Source: FEN-1219 sp036563665
GTDB taxonomy: Bacteria; Pseudomonadota; Gammaproteobacteria; Steroidobacterales; Rariloculaceae
Direction of reading: 5' to 3'
NCBI GenBank assembly: GCA_036563665.1
Contig: DATCLY010000029.1
Span: forward strand, 71,329-135,328
Length of the DNA: 64,000 nucleotides
Each line of letters starts with the position of its first letter. The stretch's first letter is position 1. Positions 1 through 7,989 of this stretch are shown here, piece after piece. The notes under the pieces were generated by a model. That model did no database searches. It saw only the letters and a list, made by a program, of their open reading frames with translations, and was not told where the DNA came from. The position numbers and the translations under genes were made by a program.

Positions 1-361
1 CCAGCGTGCGGTTCACGCCGGCGCCGCGCAGGTTCAGGTTCGAGCCGCCCGAGTTCTGGCCGCCGTTGACCTGCTCCGGGCTCTGGTTCGAGAAGAACGG
101 CGGCAGCTGGGTCAGCGAGTCGTACAGCGTGCCGGCCGACATGCTCGAAAGCTCGGTGGCGTTCACCGCCGTGACCGGCACGGGCGTGACCATGCCGGAG
201 CGGATGATGCGTGTGCCCGTGACGGTGATCTCCTCGAGCCCCTGCTGGGGCTGCGGGGTCGGCTCCTGGGCTTGCGCCGACCAGCAGACGTGGATCGAAA
301 GTGCGGCGATGAAGCAACGGCGCAGCGCGGCGCCGCTGCGAGACGCGAGCATGCGGTTCAT
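1..361 (-). CDS. TonB-dependent receptor, N-terminal part (cut by window edge)
   Basis: About 120 residues of an outer-membrane TonB-dependent receptor; the rest lies outside the window. A signal peptide ending near WSAQAQ (about residue 31) is followed by a TonB-box-like EEITVTGTRI stretch. The start of the plug domain comes next, with TPVPVTAVNATEL and then a Gln/Asn/Gly-rich segment leading to NLRGAGVNRTL, the usual plug sequence just before the barrel. The ATG at 361 is preceded by a purine-rich GGAGGGGGG. The family takes up siderophores, metals, oligosaccharides or other large substrates, and the substrate cannot be told from this part. The Gln/Asn-rich LPPFFSNQ...GGQNSGG region resembles gammaproteobacterial receptors often grouped with carbohydrate or peptide uptake, but that is only inference. 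Confidence 0.82.
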   Translation of the reverse strand, partial: MNRMLASRSGAALRRCFIAALSIHVCWSAQAQEPTPQPQQGLEEITVTGTRIIRSGMVTPVPVTAVNATELSSMSAGTLYDSLTQLPPFFSNQSPEQVNGGQNSGGSNLNLRGAGVNRTL

Positions 362-506
362 GAGGCCCCCCTCCCCCTGGCCTTGAGAACGTCGCAATCT
401 GGCATGCAAAAGCCGCGCCGAGCAGCACGCGATGATGCGCGCTCGCCACAACGACGCGGCGCCGATCGACGGCGCGCGGCGGACGCGCAGCGTCCGCGCG
501 GCGCGC

Positions 507-929
507 TCAGCCGCCCACGCGCTGCGCCGTGAACACGCCGCTCGGCAGGCGCGCGAGGAACCGCGTGGCTTCGCCGCGCGCGTTCACGACGAAGTCGATC
601 TGCCCCTCGGGGTCGGTCAGGAAGAAGCGCGTTTCGGTCTCGGCGTAGAGCGGCAGCCGCACGCCGCGGGCGGGCGAGACGAACAGCCGGCCGCCTTCGA
701 GCTCGATCGCCACGCGCATGCCGTCCATGTCGTATTCCCCCGCGTAGCGGGCGAGCACCTGCGCGTCCACCGGCGTCGCGTCCCGCGACGCCCGCGCGGG
801 CGCCTGCGGCGCTCCCTGCGACCGCCACGCGCCGAGGTCGGGCTCGAGGGTCAGGCGCATCCAGACGAAGGCCCCGGCCACCGTCAGCGCGAGGATCAGG
901 AAGGCGGCCGGAGGAAGGTCGAAGCGCAT
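507..929 (-). CDS. Membrane-anchored DUF3471-like small protein
   Basis: Predicted protein of 140 residues with one hydrophobic helix near the N-terminus (about residues 6-24, FLILALTVAGAFVWMRL). A soluble domain of about 90 residues follows, beginning VDAQVLARYAGEYDMDG. Its pattern YAGEYD..GM.V.IELEGG.L and F.ARLPSGVFTAQRV resembles the DUF3471 module that usually forms the C-terminal end of serine beta-lactamase-like proteins. Here it stands alone behind a membrane anchor, so it has no catalytic domain. The ATG at 929 was chosen because the hydrophobic helix follows directly; an upstream in-frame stretch is only Ala/Arg-rich. It is transcribed towards the TonB receptor gene and diverges from the amidohydrolase gene. 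Function unknown. Confidence 0.68.
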   Translation of the reverse strand: MRFDLPPAAFLILALTVAGAFVWMRLTLEPDLGAWRSQGAPQAPARASRDATPVDAQVLARYAGEYDMDGMRVAIELEGGRLFVSPARGVRLPLYAETETRFFLTDPEGQIDFVVNARGEATRFLARLPSGVFTAQRVGG

Positions 930-1079
930 GGCACGGTCTCTCTGGCAGAAGGGCTGCTGAGCGGCGCAACGGAGGAGGGCCGAGGCCCGCGCGCCGCGCC
1001 CGCTGGCCCGCGCCGCCGCAGCCGCGGCCACGGGCTTGCGCTAACATTTTCGAAGCATGAAGGGCGGAGGGGAATGCGC

Positions 1080-2393
1080 ATGCAGTCGCTACACGACGCC
1101 GCCATGCGCGGCAGGGGCTTCGTCTGGCTCGCGCTCGGCGCGCTCGCGGCCGCCGGCTGCGCGGAGCGCTCCTCCGAGCCCGCGGACGCGGAGCCCGCGG
1201 CGCCGGCGCCGCAGGCCGCGAGCAGCGCCGTCGCTTTCGAAGGCGCGCGCGTGATCGTCGGCGACGGCACCGTCATCGAGCAGGCCGTGCTCGTCGTCGA
1301 CGGCGGCCGCATCGAGGCCGTGGGCCGCGCGGGCGAGGTGAGCGTCCCGGCGGGCGCCGCGCGCGTGGACCTCGCGGGCATGACGGTGATGCCGGCCATC
1401 GTGGACACGCACACGCACTTGAGCCGCGAGCGCGACGCGCTCATCGAGGACCTGCGCAGCCGCGCCCGCTTCGGCGTCGGCGCGGCATTGAGCTTGGGCC
1501 AGGACGACGGCGACGAGCTCTACCGCGTGCGCGACGAGACGATCCCGGGCGCCGCGCGCTACCGGCTCGCGGGCCGCGGCATCACGTCGCCCGAGCCCGG
1601 ACGCTCCGAGATCCCGTACTGGATCACCACGCCCGAGGAGGGACGCGCGGCCGTGCGCGAGCTCGCCGAGCGGCGGGTGGACATCGTCAAGATCTGGGTG
1701 GACGACCGCAACGGCCAATACCAGAAGCTCGGGCCGGAGCTCTACGGCGCCGTCATCGACGAGGCGCACGCGCACGGCTTGCGCGTGACCGCCCACATCT
1801 TCGCGCTCGAGGACGCGAAGGGTCTGCTGCGCGCGGGGGTAGACGCCTTCGCGCACGGCGTGCGCGACCGCGACGTGGACGACGAGCTCGTGGCGCTCCT
1901 CGAGGAGCGGCCGGATTTCGTGCTCGTGCCGAACCTGCCCGACCGGGGCGTCCCCACCGACCTGTCCTGGCTCGAAGGGAAGGTGCCGGCCGAGCGGCTG
2001 GCCGAGCTGCAAGCGGCCGCGTCCACCGAGCGCCCCGAGGCGCAGGCCGCGTTCGCGATCCAGGCGCGCAACCTCGCGCGGCTCGCCCGCGAAGGGGTCA
2101 CGATCGCGCTCGGCACGGACGGCAACACGCCATGGGGGCCGCACCTCGAGATGGCCGACATGGTGGCGGCCGGGCTCACGCCCGAGCAGGTGATCGTCGC
2201 CGCCACCCGCAACGGCGCCGAGCTCGTGGGCATCGACGACATGGGCACGCTGGAGCCCGGCAAGAGCGCGGACTTCATCGTGCTCGAGGCGAACCCGCTC
2301 GAGGACATCACGAACACGCGCCGCATCGCCGCCGTGTATCTGCGGGGCGAGCGGGTAGGCGACGCGCAGGGATCCGTGGCGGCGGTGCGCTGA
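1080..2393 (+). CDS. Amidohydrolase-family lipoprotein
   Basis: Metal-dependent hydrolase of the amidohydrolase superfamily (imidazolonepropionase/prolidase-like group), 437 residues. A lipoprotein signal ends in LAAAGC with the lipid Cys at residue 27. Visible metal-site residues are the HTH pair (about 111 and 113) in VDTHTHLS, the probable carboxylated Lys204 in VDIVKIW, His239 in VTAHIF, His259 in AFAHGV and Asp347 in LGTDGN. The C-terminus has the usual G.L.PGKSADFIVL strand. It probably cleaves an amide or ester bond of an unknown substrate at the envelope. The GGAGGGG at 1066-1072 fits the ATG at 1080 better than the ATG at 1074. The stop codon overlaps the start of the next gene (ATGA), so the two are probably translated together. 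Confidence 0.88.
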   Translation: MQSLHDAAMRGRGFVWLALGALAAAGCAERSSEPADAEPAAPAPQAASSAVAFEGARVIVGDGTVIEQAVLVVDGGRIEAVGRAGEVSVPAGAARVDLAGMTVMPAIVDTHTHLSRERDALIEDLRSRARFGVGAALSLGQDDGDELYRVRDETIPGAARYRLAGRGITSPEPGRSEIPYWITTPEEGRAAVRELAERRVDIVKIWVDDRNGQYQKLGPELYGAVIDEAHAHGLRVTAHIFALEDAKGLLRAGVDAFAHGVRDRDVDDELVALLEERPDFVLVPNLPDRGVPTDLSWLEGKVPAERLAELQAAASTERPEAQAAFAIQARNLARLAREGVTIALGTDGNTPWGPHLEMADMVAAGLTPEQVIVAATRNGAELVGIDDMGTLEPGKSADFIVLEANPLEDITNTRRIAAVYLRGERVGDAQGSVAAVR

Positions 2394-3133
2394 TGGACGT
2401 CGATACGGCGGAATTCGAGCGCGAGGTCATCGAGGCGTCGAAGACGCTGCCGGTGGTCGTCGACTTCTGGGCCACGTGGTGCGGCCCCTGTCGCACGCTC
2501 GGCCCCATCATCGAGAAGGTGGCCCGCGATTACGCGGGCCGCGTGAAGCTCGTGAAGGTGGATTCCGACCGCAACGCGGAGCTCGCGAATGTCTACGGCG
2601 TGCGCTCCATCCCGAACGTCATCGCGTTCAAGGACGGCCGTCCGGTGGCGCAGTTCCTGGGCGCCGTGCCGGAGAGCCAGGTGCGGGCGTTCTTCGAGAA
2701 GCTGCTGCCGTCGCCGGCGGAGGAGGCGCTGCACCGGGCCGAGGCGCTGTTCGCCGAAGAGCGGTACGCGGAGGCGGAACGCGAGCTCGCCGCGGTGACG
2801 CCCGACCCGGCCTGGGACGCGCGCGTCGAGGCCTTGCGCCGGGGCATCGCGTACGCGCGGCTGCGCGAGGAGGCCCCGAGCGAAGACGAGCTCGAGGCGC
2901 GCCTCGCGGCCAATCCGGCCGACCACGACGCGCGCCTGACGCTCGCGGGTATCTACGCGTCGCAGCGCCGCTATCGCGAGGCGATGGACCAGCTCCTCGA
3001 GATCGTGCGCCGCGCGCGCGACTTCCGCGACGGTGAAGCGCGCAAGCAGCTGCTCGCGATCTTCGAGCTCGCCGCCGAGGACCGCGCGCTCGTGTCCGAG
3101 TACCGCCGCAAGCTCGCGAGCGTGCTGCACTGA
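2393..3133 (+). CDS. cnoX: CnoX/YbbN-type thioredoxin-TPR co-chaperone
   Basis: Protein of 246 residues with an N-terminal thioredoxin domain (about 1-110) and a C-terminal TPR-like helical domain (about 115-246), the architecture of the chaperedoxin CnoX (YbbN). The active site WCGPC (residues 29-33) and the cis-proline in SIPNV (about 74) are intact. E. coli YbbN has a degenerate CXXC, so this protein could also do thiol-disulfide exchange. CnoX proteins hold unfolded or oxidised proteins and hand them to GroEL or DnaK. There is no signal peptide, so it is cytoplasmic. Its ATG overlaps the stop of the lipoprotein amidohydrolase, an odd partner for a cytoplasmic chaperone, so the coupling may be only economical packing. 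Confidence 0.88.
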   Translation: MDVDTAEFEREVIEASKTLPVVVDFWATWCGPCRTLGPIIEKVARDYAGRVKLVKVDSDRNAELANVYGVRSIPNVIAFKDGRPVAQFLGAVPESQVRAFFEKLLPSPAEEALHRAEALFAEERYAEAERELAAVTPDPAWDARVEALRRGIAYARLREEAPSEDELEARLAANPADHDARLTLAGIYASQRRYREAMDQLLEIVRRARDFRDGEARKQLLAIFELAAEDRALVSEYRRKLASVLH

Positions 3134-3307
3134 GCCGGCGCGCCGGCGCCCGCGCGCGCCGCGTGCCACGCATCCTTTCGCCTAACGCCGCTGCGGCACA
3201 AGGAGGACGCCGCGCTTGCGAGAACTCCGTCCTTGCTCTCGCCGGATCCAGCCGGCACCATCGGCCCGACGGAGGAGGGTGGGACTCCTCTCTGGTGTGG
3301 GGACTCG

Positions 3308-4330
3308 ATGACGCGTCGTCAACGCGCCTTGGCCGTCGCGTGCGCCGTGCTCTGCACGCACGCCGCCGAGGCGGACGAAATACTTTCCTATCTCAACCTG
3401 TCGTCGCAGGACAAGCTGCACAGCCAGGTGGGGCTGTTCCTCGGCCACGAGGGGCTGTCCGTCAAGGCCGATGTGACGCTCGAGGGGCAGGACGGCACCA
3501 CGCGCGTGCTGCCGCGCGTGACCTCCACGTTCAGCTCGATCGACTGGCTCCACGTGAAGACCGTGTTCGAGTACGGAGACTGGAACGCGGGCGGCACGTC
3601 CGAGCCCGCCGTCGACACGCGGGTGTCGGTGCGCTCGGCCGTGCCCTTCGTCGAGCACATCGAAGGCAGGGTGCATCAGACGGCCGCGGAGGTGAGCCAG
3701 TCGTTGCGCTTCGGCTTCGCGGACGTGGGCGTGCGCGCGCTCGGCGGCGGCACGGTGAACGTCAAGACGGACCTGACGCTCCAGTCCGCGCCGTCCGGCC
3801 CGCACTCGAAGCTCACGTCGTCGTTCGCGTTCGGCGAGGCGCTCGATCTGCGCACGGTGCTCGGCCTCGATGCGGCGAGCTACGACACGAAGCTGGTCTA
3901 CCGCTCGTCGATGCCGCTGATCGCTCAGCTCGAAGGCGGCCTGCAGCGCTCGATGGAAGGCGACGTGTACCAGTCGCTCGGCGTGCGCTTCCCCGAGATC
4001 TCGCGCGGCGACGGCATCCTCACGCCGTTCACGGTGCGCAGCGGCGCGATCCTCGAGGAGACGATCGAGCCGACCGGAGCCGACAGCACGCGCATGGGCT
4101 TCGAGACCGAGCTCGCGGGCTTCCGCTCGGCGCTGCTCGGCGGGCGGAGCAAGCTCAGCCTCAGAGTCGAGCGCCGGCTCGACGAGGAGCACGAGAATCG
4201 CACGTCGCTCGCGTACGACCATGCCTGGGCGCCGCGCGACGAGACGTCCATCGCGCTGAACCTCAAGATGCTCCGCGAGCAGGGCGAGGTCGCGCCGACC
4301 GTGGGCATCTCCTGGCAGTCGCGCTTCTGA
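3308..4330 (+). CDS. Secreted protein, probable outer-membrane beta-barrel, unknown function
   Basis: I do not recognise a family. The 340-residue product has a short signal peptide (MTRRQRALAVAC...HAAEA, cut near residue 23). Long stretches of alternating polar and hydrophobic residues follow, with regular turns, for example LRFGFADVGVRAL, TVNVKTDLTLQS and KLSLRVERRL. The last residues, GISWQSRF, end in phenylalanine, the typical C-terminal signature of an outer-membrane barrel. Repeated 'DLTLQS/ SSFAFGEALDLRTVL/ DTKLVYRS' strands suggest about 12-16 beta strands. The ATG at 3308 was chosen because the signal peptide begins there; the upstream in-frame segment is not protein-like. It stands alone downstream of cnoX. 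Confidence 0.66.
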   Translation: MTRRQRALAVACAVLCTHAAEADEILSYLNLSSQDKLHSQVGLFLGHEGLSVKADVTLEGQDGTTRVLPRVTSTFSSIDWLHVKTVFEYGDWNAGGTSEPAVDTRVSVRSAVPFVEHIEGRVHQTAAEVSQSLRFGFADVGVRALGGGTVNVKTDLTLQSAPSGPHSKLTSSFAFGEALDLRTVLGLDAASYDTKLVYRSSMPLIAQLEGGLQRSMEGDVYQSLGVRFPEISRGDGILTPFTVRSGAILEETIEPTGADSTRMGFETELAGFRSALLGGRSKLSLRVERRLDEEHENRTSLAYDHAWAPRDETSIALNLKMLREQGEVAPTVGISWQSRF

Positions 4331-4360
4331 GCGGACGGGCTCGCGGGGCGCCGCCGCGCC

Positions 4361-4389
4361 TTGACACGGTGCGGTGATCCCTTTGAGAT
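4361..4389 (+). promoter_or_regulatory. Sigma70-like promoter for the DUF1840 gene
   Basis: TTGACA at 4361-4366, a 17-base spacer, then TGAGAT at 4384-4389. The start codon lies 31 bases further on. The -35 box is perfect and the -10 box matches at three of six positions. Confidence 0.45.
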
Positions 4390-4420
4390 GGCCGGGGCAG
4401 GGATCGGAGAAGGCCCCACG

Positions 4421-4735
4421 ATGCTCGTCACCTTTCGCACCAAGTCGTACGCGAACATCACGATGTTCGGCGACGTGGCCGTGAAGCTGCTGAAGCTCAT
4501 GGGGCACAGCGGCACCGTGCCGAGCGCGCTCAAGGCGGAGGACGTGCCTGCGGCGGTCGCGCGGCTCAAGGCGGCCATCGCGGAGCACAAGCGGGCGGCC
4601 GCGGCCGAGCCGCCGCGGGACGAATCCTCCGACGGCGACGAGGAGCCGCCCGTGAGCCTCGCGAATCGCGCGCTGCCGCTGATCGAGCTGCTCGAGGCTG
4701 CGGCCCGCGCGAAGGCGGATGTCGTCTGGGACTGA
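4421..4735 (+). CDS. DUF1840 domain-containing protein
   Basis: Small cytoplasmic protein of 104 residues, the usual length of the DUF1840 family found in Beta- and Gammaproteobacteria. Recognisable features are the N-terminal MLVTFRTKSYANITMFGDVA, the KLLKLMGHSGTVPSAL segment, an acidic variable middle (DESSDGDEEPPVSL) and a C-terminal helix ALPLIELLEAAARAKADVVWD. No biochemical role is known for the family. The ATG at 4421 matches the conserved N-terminus; an upstream in-frame start would add an unrelated tail. It appears to be a single-gene unit with its own promoter. Confidence 0.85.
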   Translation: MLVTFRTKSYANITMFGDVAVKLLKLMGHSGTVPSALKAEDVPAAVARLKAAIAEHKRAAAAEPPRDESSDGDEEPPVSLANRALPLIELLEAAARAKADVVWD

Positions 4736-4752
4736 TTCACCGCGGGCCCCGC

Positions 4753-4781
4753 TTGACGGCCCGGCGCCTGCCTCCTATGTT
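4753..4781 (+). promoter_or_regulatory. Strong-looking distal promoter
   Basis: TTGACG at 4753-4758, a 17-base spacer, then TATGTT at 4776-4781 (5/6 and 4/6 matches). The next recognisable start codon is 294 bases downstream, so this site implies a long leader, an unrecognised small RNA, or chance. Confidence 0.4.
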
Positions 4782-5001
4782 CCGAGCGCACCGAAGCCGG
4801 GGGCGCGCGGCCGACCTGCGACGACGCGCGTGTTGCCCGGCTCCGTGGATCGTGATGCCGCTCGCAGAGCGCATGCACGAGAGGGAGAGGGGGGCTGCAT
4901 GCCGGCTCGCGGAAACAGGATGGCCGTTCGAGCCGCCCGCCCGGGCGGCGCCGGCGTTCGTTTAGATTCCTTAAGTTCCCGGCCGAGCGATCGACCTGCG
5001 C

Positions 5002-5029
5002 TTGCTGTCGTTCCGCGGCAGCCACTAAT
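5002..5029 (+). promoter_or_regulatory. Proximal promoter of the 5075 operon
   Basis: TTGCTG at 5002-5007, a 16-base spacer, then ACTAAT at 5024-5029. The ATG follows 45 bases later, a normal leader length. Confidence 0.42.
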
Positions 5030-5074
5030 CTCGTTGTTCCCTGGATCGCGTCCATTCGAGGTGAAGGAGTGCTG

Positions 5075-5497
5075 ATGGATACGCTCGTGCGGTCGCGGGC
5101 GGGCGGCCTCGTCCGAGCCGCCGTGGTCGGTGTCGTCTTCGTGGCCGCCGCGACGGCGTTCGCGCAGGAAGGTCATCCGCTCAAGGGCTCGTGGATAGGG
5201 ACGTGGAAGTCCAACGAGACGCACGGCGAGAGCATGTTCATGGTGCTCGACTGGGACGGCGAGAAGATCACGGGCACGATCAACCCCGGCATCGACAACA
5301 TCGAGATCGACCGGGCGTCGCTCGATCCCGACGGCTGGGTCGTGCGGCTCGAGGCCGATGCCCAGGACAAGAGCGGGCGCACCGTTCACTACGTCATCGA
5401 GGGCAAGATCCAGGATCTCGAACTCCCGAACCGCTCGATCGTGGGCACCTGGCGAAGCGGAGACGGTCGGGGCGAGTTCGAGGCGAGCAGGCAGTAG
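5075..5497 (+). CDS. Secreted hypothetical protein, small beta-rich domain
   Basis: No family recognised. The 140-residue product has a signal peptide (hydrophobic VRAAVVGVVFVAAATAFAQ, cleavage near residue 31). A compact domain follows with the pattern LKGSWIGTWKSNETHGESMFMVLDWDGEKITGTINPG, and GTWRSGDGRGEFEASRQ at the end. The repeated 'G.W.G.W' and 'GTW' motifs with alternating strands suggest a lipocalin-like or calycin-like beta barrel. AAGGAG at 5064-5069 supports the ATG at 5075 over the GTG at 5069. It is separated by only 3 bases from the following DUF6152 fusion gene, so both are probably one transcript and the protein probably works in the same periplasmic process. Confidence 0.7.
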   Translation: MDTLVRSRAGGLVRAAVVGVVFVAAATAFAQEGHPLKGSWIGTWKSNETHGESMFMVLDWDGEKITGTINPGIDNIEIDRASLDPDGWVVRLEADAQDKSGRTVHYVIEGKIQDLELPNRSIVGTWRSGDGRGEFEASRQ

Positions 5498-5500
5498 CCG

Positions 5501-6610
5501 ATGATGGGCATGGCATTCACACGGCGGTGTCTGGGGGCGGGGCCGCTGCTCGCCCTGGTGGCCAGCGGGGCGGCGGCGCATCACGCGATCGTCGGCAAGT
5601 TCGACGCGGCGAAGACCACCACGATGGAAGGCGTGGTCACGGCCGTCGACTGGCGCAATCCCCACGTGCACCTGTTCATGAACGTGGGGGCGGAGAACTG
5701 GGCCGTCGAGCTCGAGAGCCCGGTCATTCTCAAGCGCAGCGGCTGGAGCCGAGACACGGTGCAGCCCGGGGATGCCGTCATCGTGGACGGCATCGTGGCC
5801 CGCGACGGCACGCGGCAGGTGTGGGGCGAGTCCGTGCGTCTCGCCTCCACCGGGCGGCGCGTGCTCTACGCCCACGACTCGCTGCCGCCGCCGCCGAAGA
5901 CGGCGCGCCCGACGCCGCGCTGGCCCGACGGCCAGCCGATGCTCGGGGCGCCGGACGGCGACGGGGGCTATTGGGCGTACCCCACCTCGACGTCGCTCGT
6001 GGAGGACGGCGTCGAGGTCGCCGTGGACGAATACGGCTTGCTGAAGGACATCGGCGACGCCCGGCGGGTGGCGCCCTTCCAGCCGTGGGCGCTCGCCCTG
6101 TACGTGCGCCGGCAGAATCGCCAGCTGCGGGACGATCCAATGTTCATCAACTGCAAGCCGCCCGGCGGCGTGCGTTATCTGCAGTCGTCGCTCGGCGTGC
6201 AGTTCCTGGAGGACCGCGCCCGGCAACGCATCTTCGTGCTGATGGGCAGCGGCAACCATAACTATCGGATCATTTATCTCGACGGGCGCGAGCCCGTGGG
6301 CAACGTGCGCGGCGACGACAACAACCCGCTCTACTACGGGCGTTCGGTGGGCCGCTGGGAAGGCGACACGCTGGTCGTCGAAACCATCGGATTCAACGAG
6401 GATTTCTGGTTCAGCAACGGTGGCCTCCCGCATACCGACCGACTGCGACTCACTGAACGGATCTCGCGGCCCGATGTCGATACGCTCAGGTACAGCGTGA
6501 CCGTGGACGACCCGGGCGCCTACACGCGGCCGTGGACCGCATCGTGGGAGCTGCGCTGGGTCGGCGGCGAGGAGCTGCCGGAGTATTTCTGCCAGGACAA
6601 CCGCTCCTGA
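5501..6610 (+). CDS. Secreted DUF6152-WEGD fusion protein
   Basis: A 369-residue exported protein combining two modules that are separate genes a kilobase downstream. After a signal peptide ending in SGAAA, residues about 27-125 form a DUF6152 domain: HHAIVGKFDAAKT, then GVVTAVDWRNPHVHL, then GDAVIVDGIVARDG. From about residue 140 to the end comes a second module with the signature YYGRSVGRWEGDTLVVETIGFNE, then GLPHTDRLRLTER, ending in the EYFCQDN tail. DUF6152 proteins are common in Acidobacteria and soil Gammaproteobacteria; neither module has a known activity. The conserved His-His just after the signal peptide, the acidic WEGD motif and the terminal Cys could bind a metal or haem, which is inference. 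The start could also be the ATG at 5504 or 5510. Confidence 0.76.
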   Translation: MMGMAFTRRCLGAGPLLALVASGAAAHHAIVGKFDAAKTTTMEGVVTAVDWRNPHVHLFMNVGAENWAVELESPVILKRSGWSRDTVQPGDAVIVDGIVARDGTRQVWGESVRLASTGRRVLYAHDSLPPPPKTARPTPRWPDGQPMLGAPDGDGGYWAYPTSTSLVEDGVEVAVDEYGLLKDIGDARRVAPFQPWALALYVRRQNRQLRDDPMFINCKPPGGVRYLQSSLGVQFLEDRARQRIFVLMGSGNHNYRIIYLDGREPVGNVRGDDNNPLYYGRSVGRWEGDTLVVETIGFNEDFWFSNGGLPHTDRLRLTERISRPDVDTLRYSVTVDDPGAYTRPWTASWELRWVGGEELPEYFCQDNRS

Positions 6611-6720
6611 GGCATTTCGACTAGACCAGGAGCGGCGTACGCCGCGATGGCTCGCGGCGTGAGGCGCGTTATGCTGGAGGGGCTTGGTCGCGCATGCGCG
6701 ACTGTTTCGAGGAGGGGCAC

Positions 6721-7137
6721 ATGAACGCACGTGGTCTCGTCGCCGTGGTCGCCGGGGGGCTGCTGCTCGCCGCCGGCGGGGCCTCGGCTCACCATTCGTT
6801 TTCCGCGGAGTTCGACGCGGAGAAGCCGATCACGCTCACGGGCATCGTCACGAAGGTCGATTGGACCAATCCGCACGTGTGGATCTGGCTCAACGTGAAG
6901 GACGAGGCCACCGGCGAGATGGTGAACTGGGGCGCGGAGATGGGGCCGCCGCACGGCCTGCAGAGGAACGGTTGGCGGCGCGACACGCTCAAGATCGGCG
7001 AGGAGATCCGGGTGGACGGCTTCCTCGCACGCAACGGCAGCAAGCGCGTGAACGCCCGCACGGTCACGCTCACGGCCACGGGCTCGCGGCCGAGCGAGAC
7101 GCTCGACGCGGCCTCGAGCAGCCGCACGGGCAACTAG
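6721..7137 (+). CDS. DUF6152 family secreted protein
   Basis: A 138-residue exported protein that is a stand-alone DUF6152 domain. The signal peptide (GLVAVVAGGLLLAAGGASA) is followed at once by HHSFSAEFDAEKPITLTGIV, then VDWTNPHVWIWLNV, NGWRRDTLKIGEE and VDGFLARNGSKRVNA. These are the same landmarks as in the N-terminal half of the preceding fusion protein. GGAGGGG just upstream of the ATG is a strong ribosome site. Two His directly after signal cleavage are typical of exported metal proteins, but no metal has been shown for this family as far as I know. It is followed 30 bases later by a gene for the partner module, so the pair mirrors the fusion. Confidence 0.82.
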   Translation: MNARGLVAVVAGGLLLAAGGASAHHSFSAEFDAEKPITLTGIVTKVDWTNPHVWIWLNVKDEATGEMVNWGAEMGPPHGLQRNGWRRDTLKIGEEIRVDGFLARNGSKRVNARTVTLTATGSRPSETLDAASSSRTGN

Positions 7138-7167
7138 GCTGACGACGGCCATGGGGGGGGAGCGCGA

Positions 7168-7968
7168 ATGAGGAACGCATGGCTCGCGGCGGCGGTCGCG
7201 CTGCTCGCGACGGCGTCGTTCGATCCGGCGTTCGCTCAGCGGCGGCCGCGCAGCCCCGACTTGCCGCCGCCCGGTCCGGTGCCTCGCGACGCGCACGGCA
7301 AGGTGCATCTCGGGGGCGAGAAGCGCGAGGAGCCGGCGATCTGGATCCCGTTGTTCGGCATCACGGATCCGATCGCACCGGCCGACCAGGTGCCGTTCAA
7401 GCCGTGGGCCAGGGCGCTCTACGAGTCGCGCCAGGTGCACGAGCTCGAGCCGCATGCGCGCTGCAAGGCGTCGGCCTCGGCGCGGCAGTTCCTCACGCCT
7501 TACGGCGTCGAGTTCGTCGAGCTGCCGGAGTTCCAGCGGCTCTACATCTTCGACATCGGCGGGCCGCACACCTTCCGCACGGTCTATATGGACGGGCGCT
7601 CGCATCCGCGCGATCTCGAGCCCACGTACTACGGCCACAGCATCGGCTGGTGGGAAGGCGACACCCTCGTGATCGACACCGTCGGCTACAACGAGGGCTT
7701 CTGGATGGATCGCCGGGGCCTGCCGCACACGGAGCAGCTGCACACGGTCGAGCGCTTCACACGCATCGATTCCGAGACCATCGACTACGAGATCACGGTG
7801 CACGACTTGGGCGCCTACACGGCGCCCTGGACGGGCAGCTTCCAGCTGCAGTGGGACCGCGGCCAGGAGCTCTTCGAGTACGTGTGCCAGCAGGCGAACT
7901 ACGCGCACGAGCTCATGGTGGGCGGCGAGCGCTCCACGGTGGATAGAAGCAGCCCGATAGTGCCCTGA
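7168..7968 (+). CDS. Secreted WEGD-family protein (stand-alone)
   Basis: A 266-residue exported protein, homologous over its last 150 residues to the C-terminal half of the fusion at 5501. Landmarks are the signal peptide ending SFDPAFA, PFKPWARALYESRQV, YYGHSIGWWEGDTLVIDTVG, RGLPHTEQLHTVERF, LGAYTAPWTGSFQLQW and the EYVCQQAN tail. The family appears in annotations only as hypothetical proteins. The GGGGGGGAG before the ATG is a usable ribosome site. It follows a DUF6152 gene and precedes a DUF1592 cytochrome gene by 21 bases, which suggests one operon from 6721 to 11820. Confidence 0.75.
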   Translation: MRNAWLAAAVALLATASFDPAFAQRRPRSPDLPPPGPVPRDAHGKVHLGGEKREEPAIWIPLFGITDPIAPADQVPFKPWARALYESRQVHELEPHARCKASASARQFLTPYGVEFVELPEFQRLYIFDIGGPHTFRTVYMDGRSHPRDLEPTYYGHSIGWWEGDTLVIDTVGYNEGFWMDRRGLPHTEQLHTVERFTRIDSETIDYEITVHDLGAYTAPWTGSFQLQWDRGQELFEYVCQQANYAHELMVGGERSTVDRSSPIVP

Positions 7969-7989
7969 GGGCAGGAGGCGAGAGGCGGC

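Larger units (their letters stand above)
4736..5074. other. 339-base non-coding stretch with two promoter-like sites
   Basis: No protein-like reading frame, tRNA or known RNA is recognisable here. Two promoter-like sites on the plus strand stand out, at 4753-4781 and 5002-5029, both pointing towards the gene at 5075. A transcript from the upstream one would carry a leader of nearly 290 bases. Confidence 0.5.

Noticed and set aside
4775..6730. A 650-codon minus-strand open frame
   Set aside because: It covers the secreted 5075 and 5501 genes in reverse and has no recognisable family.
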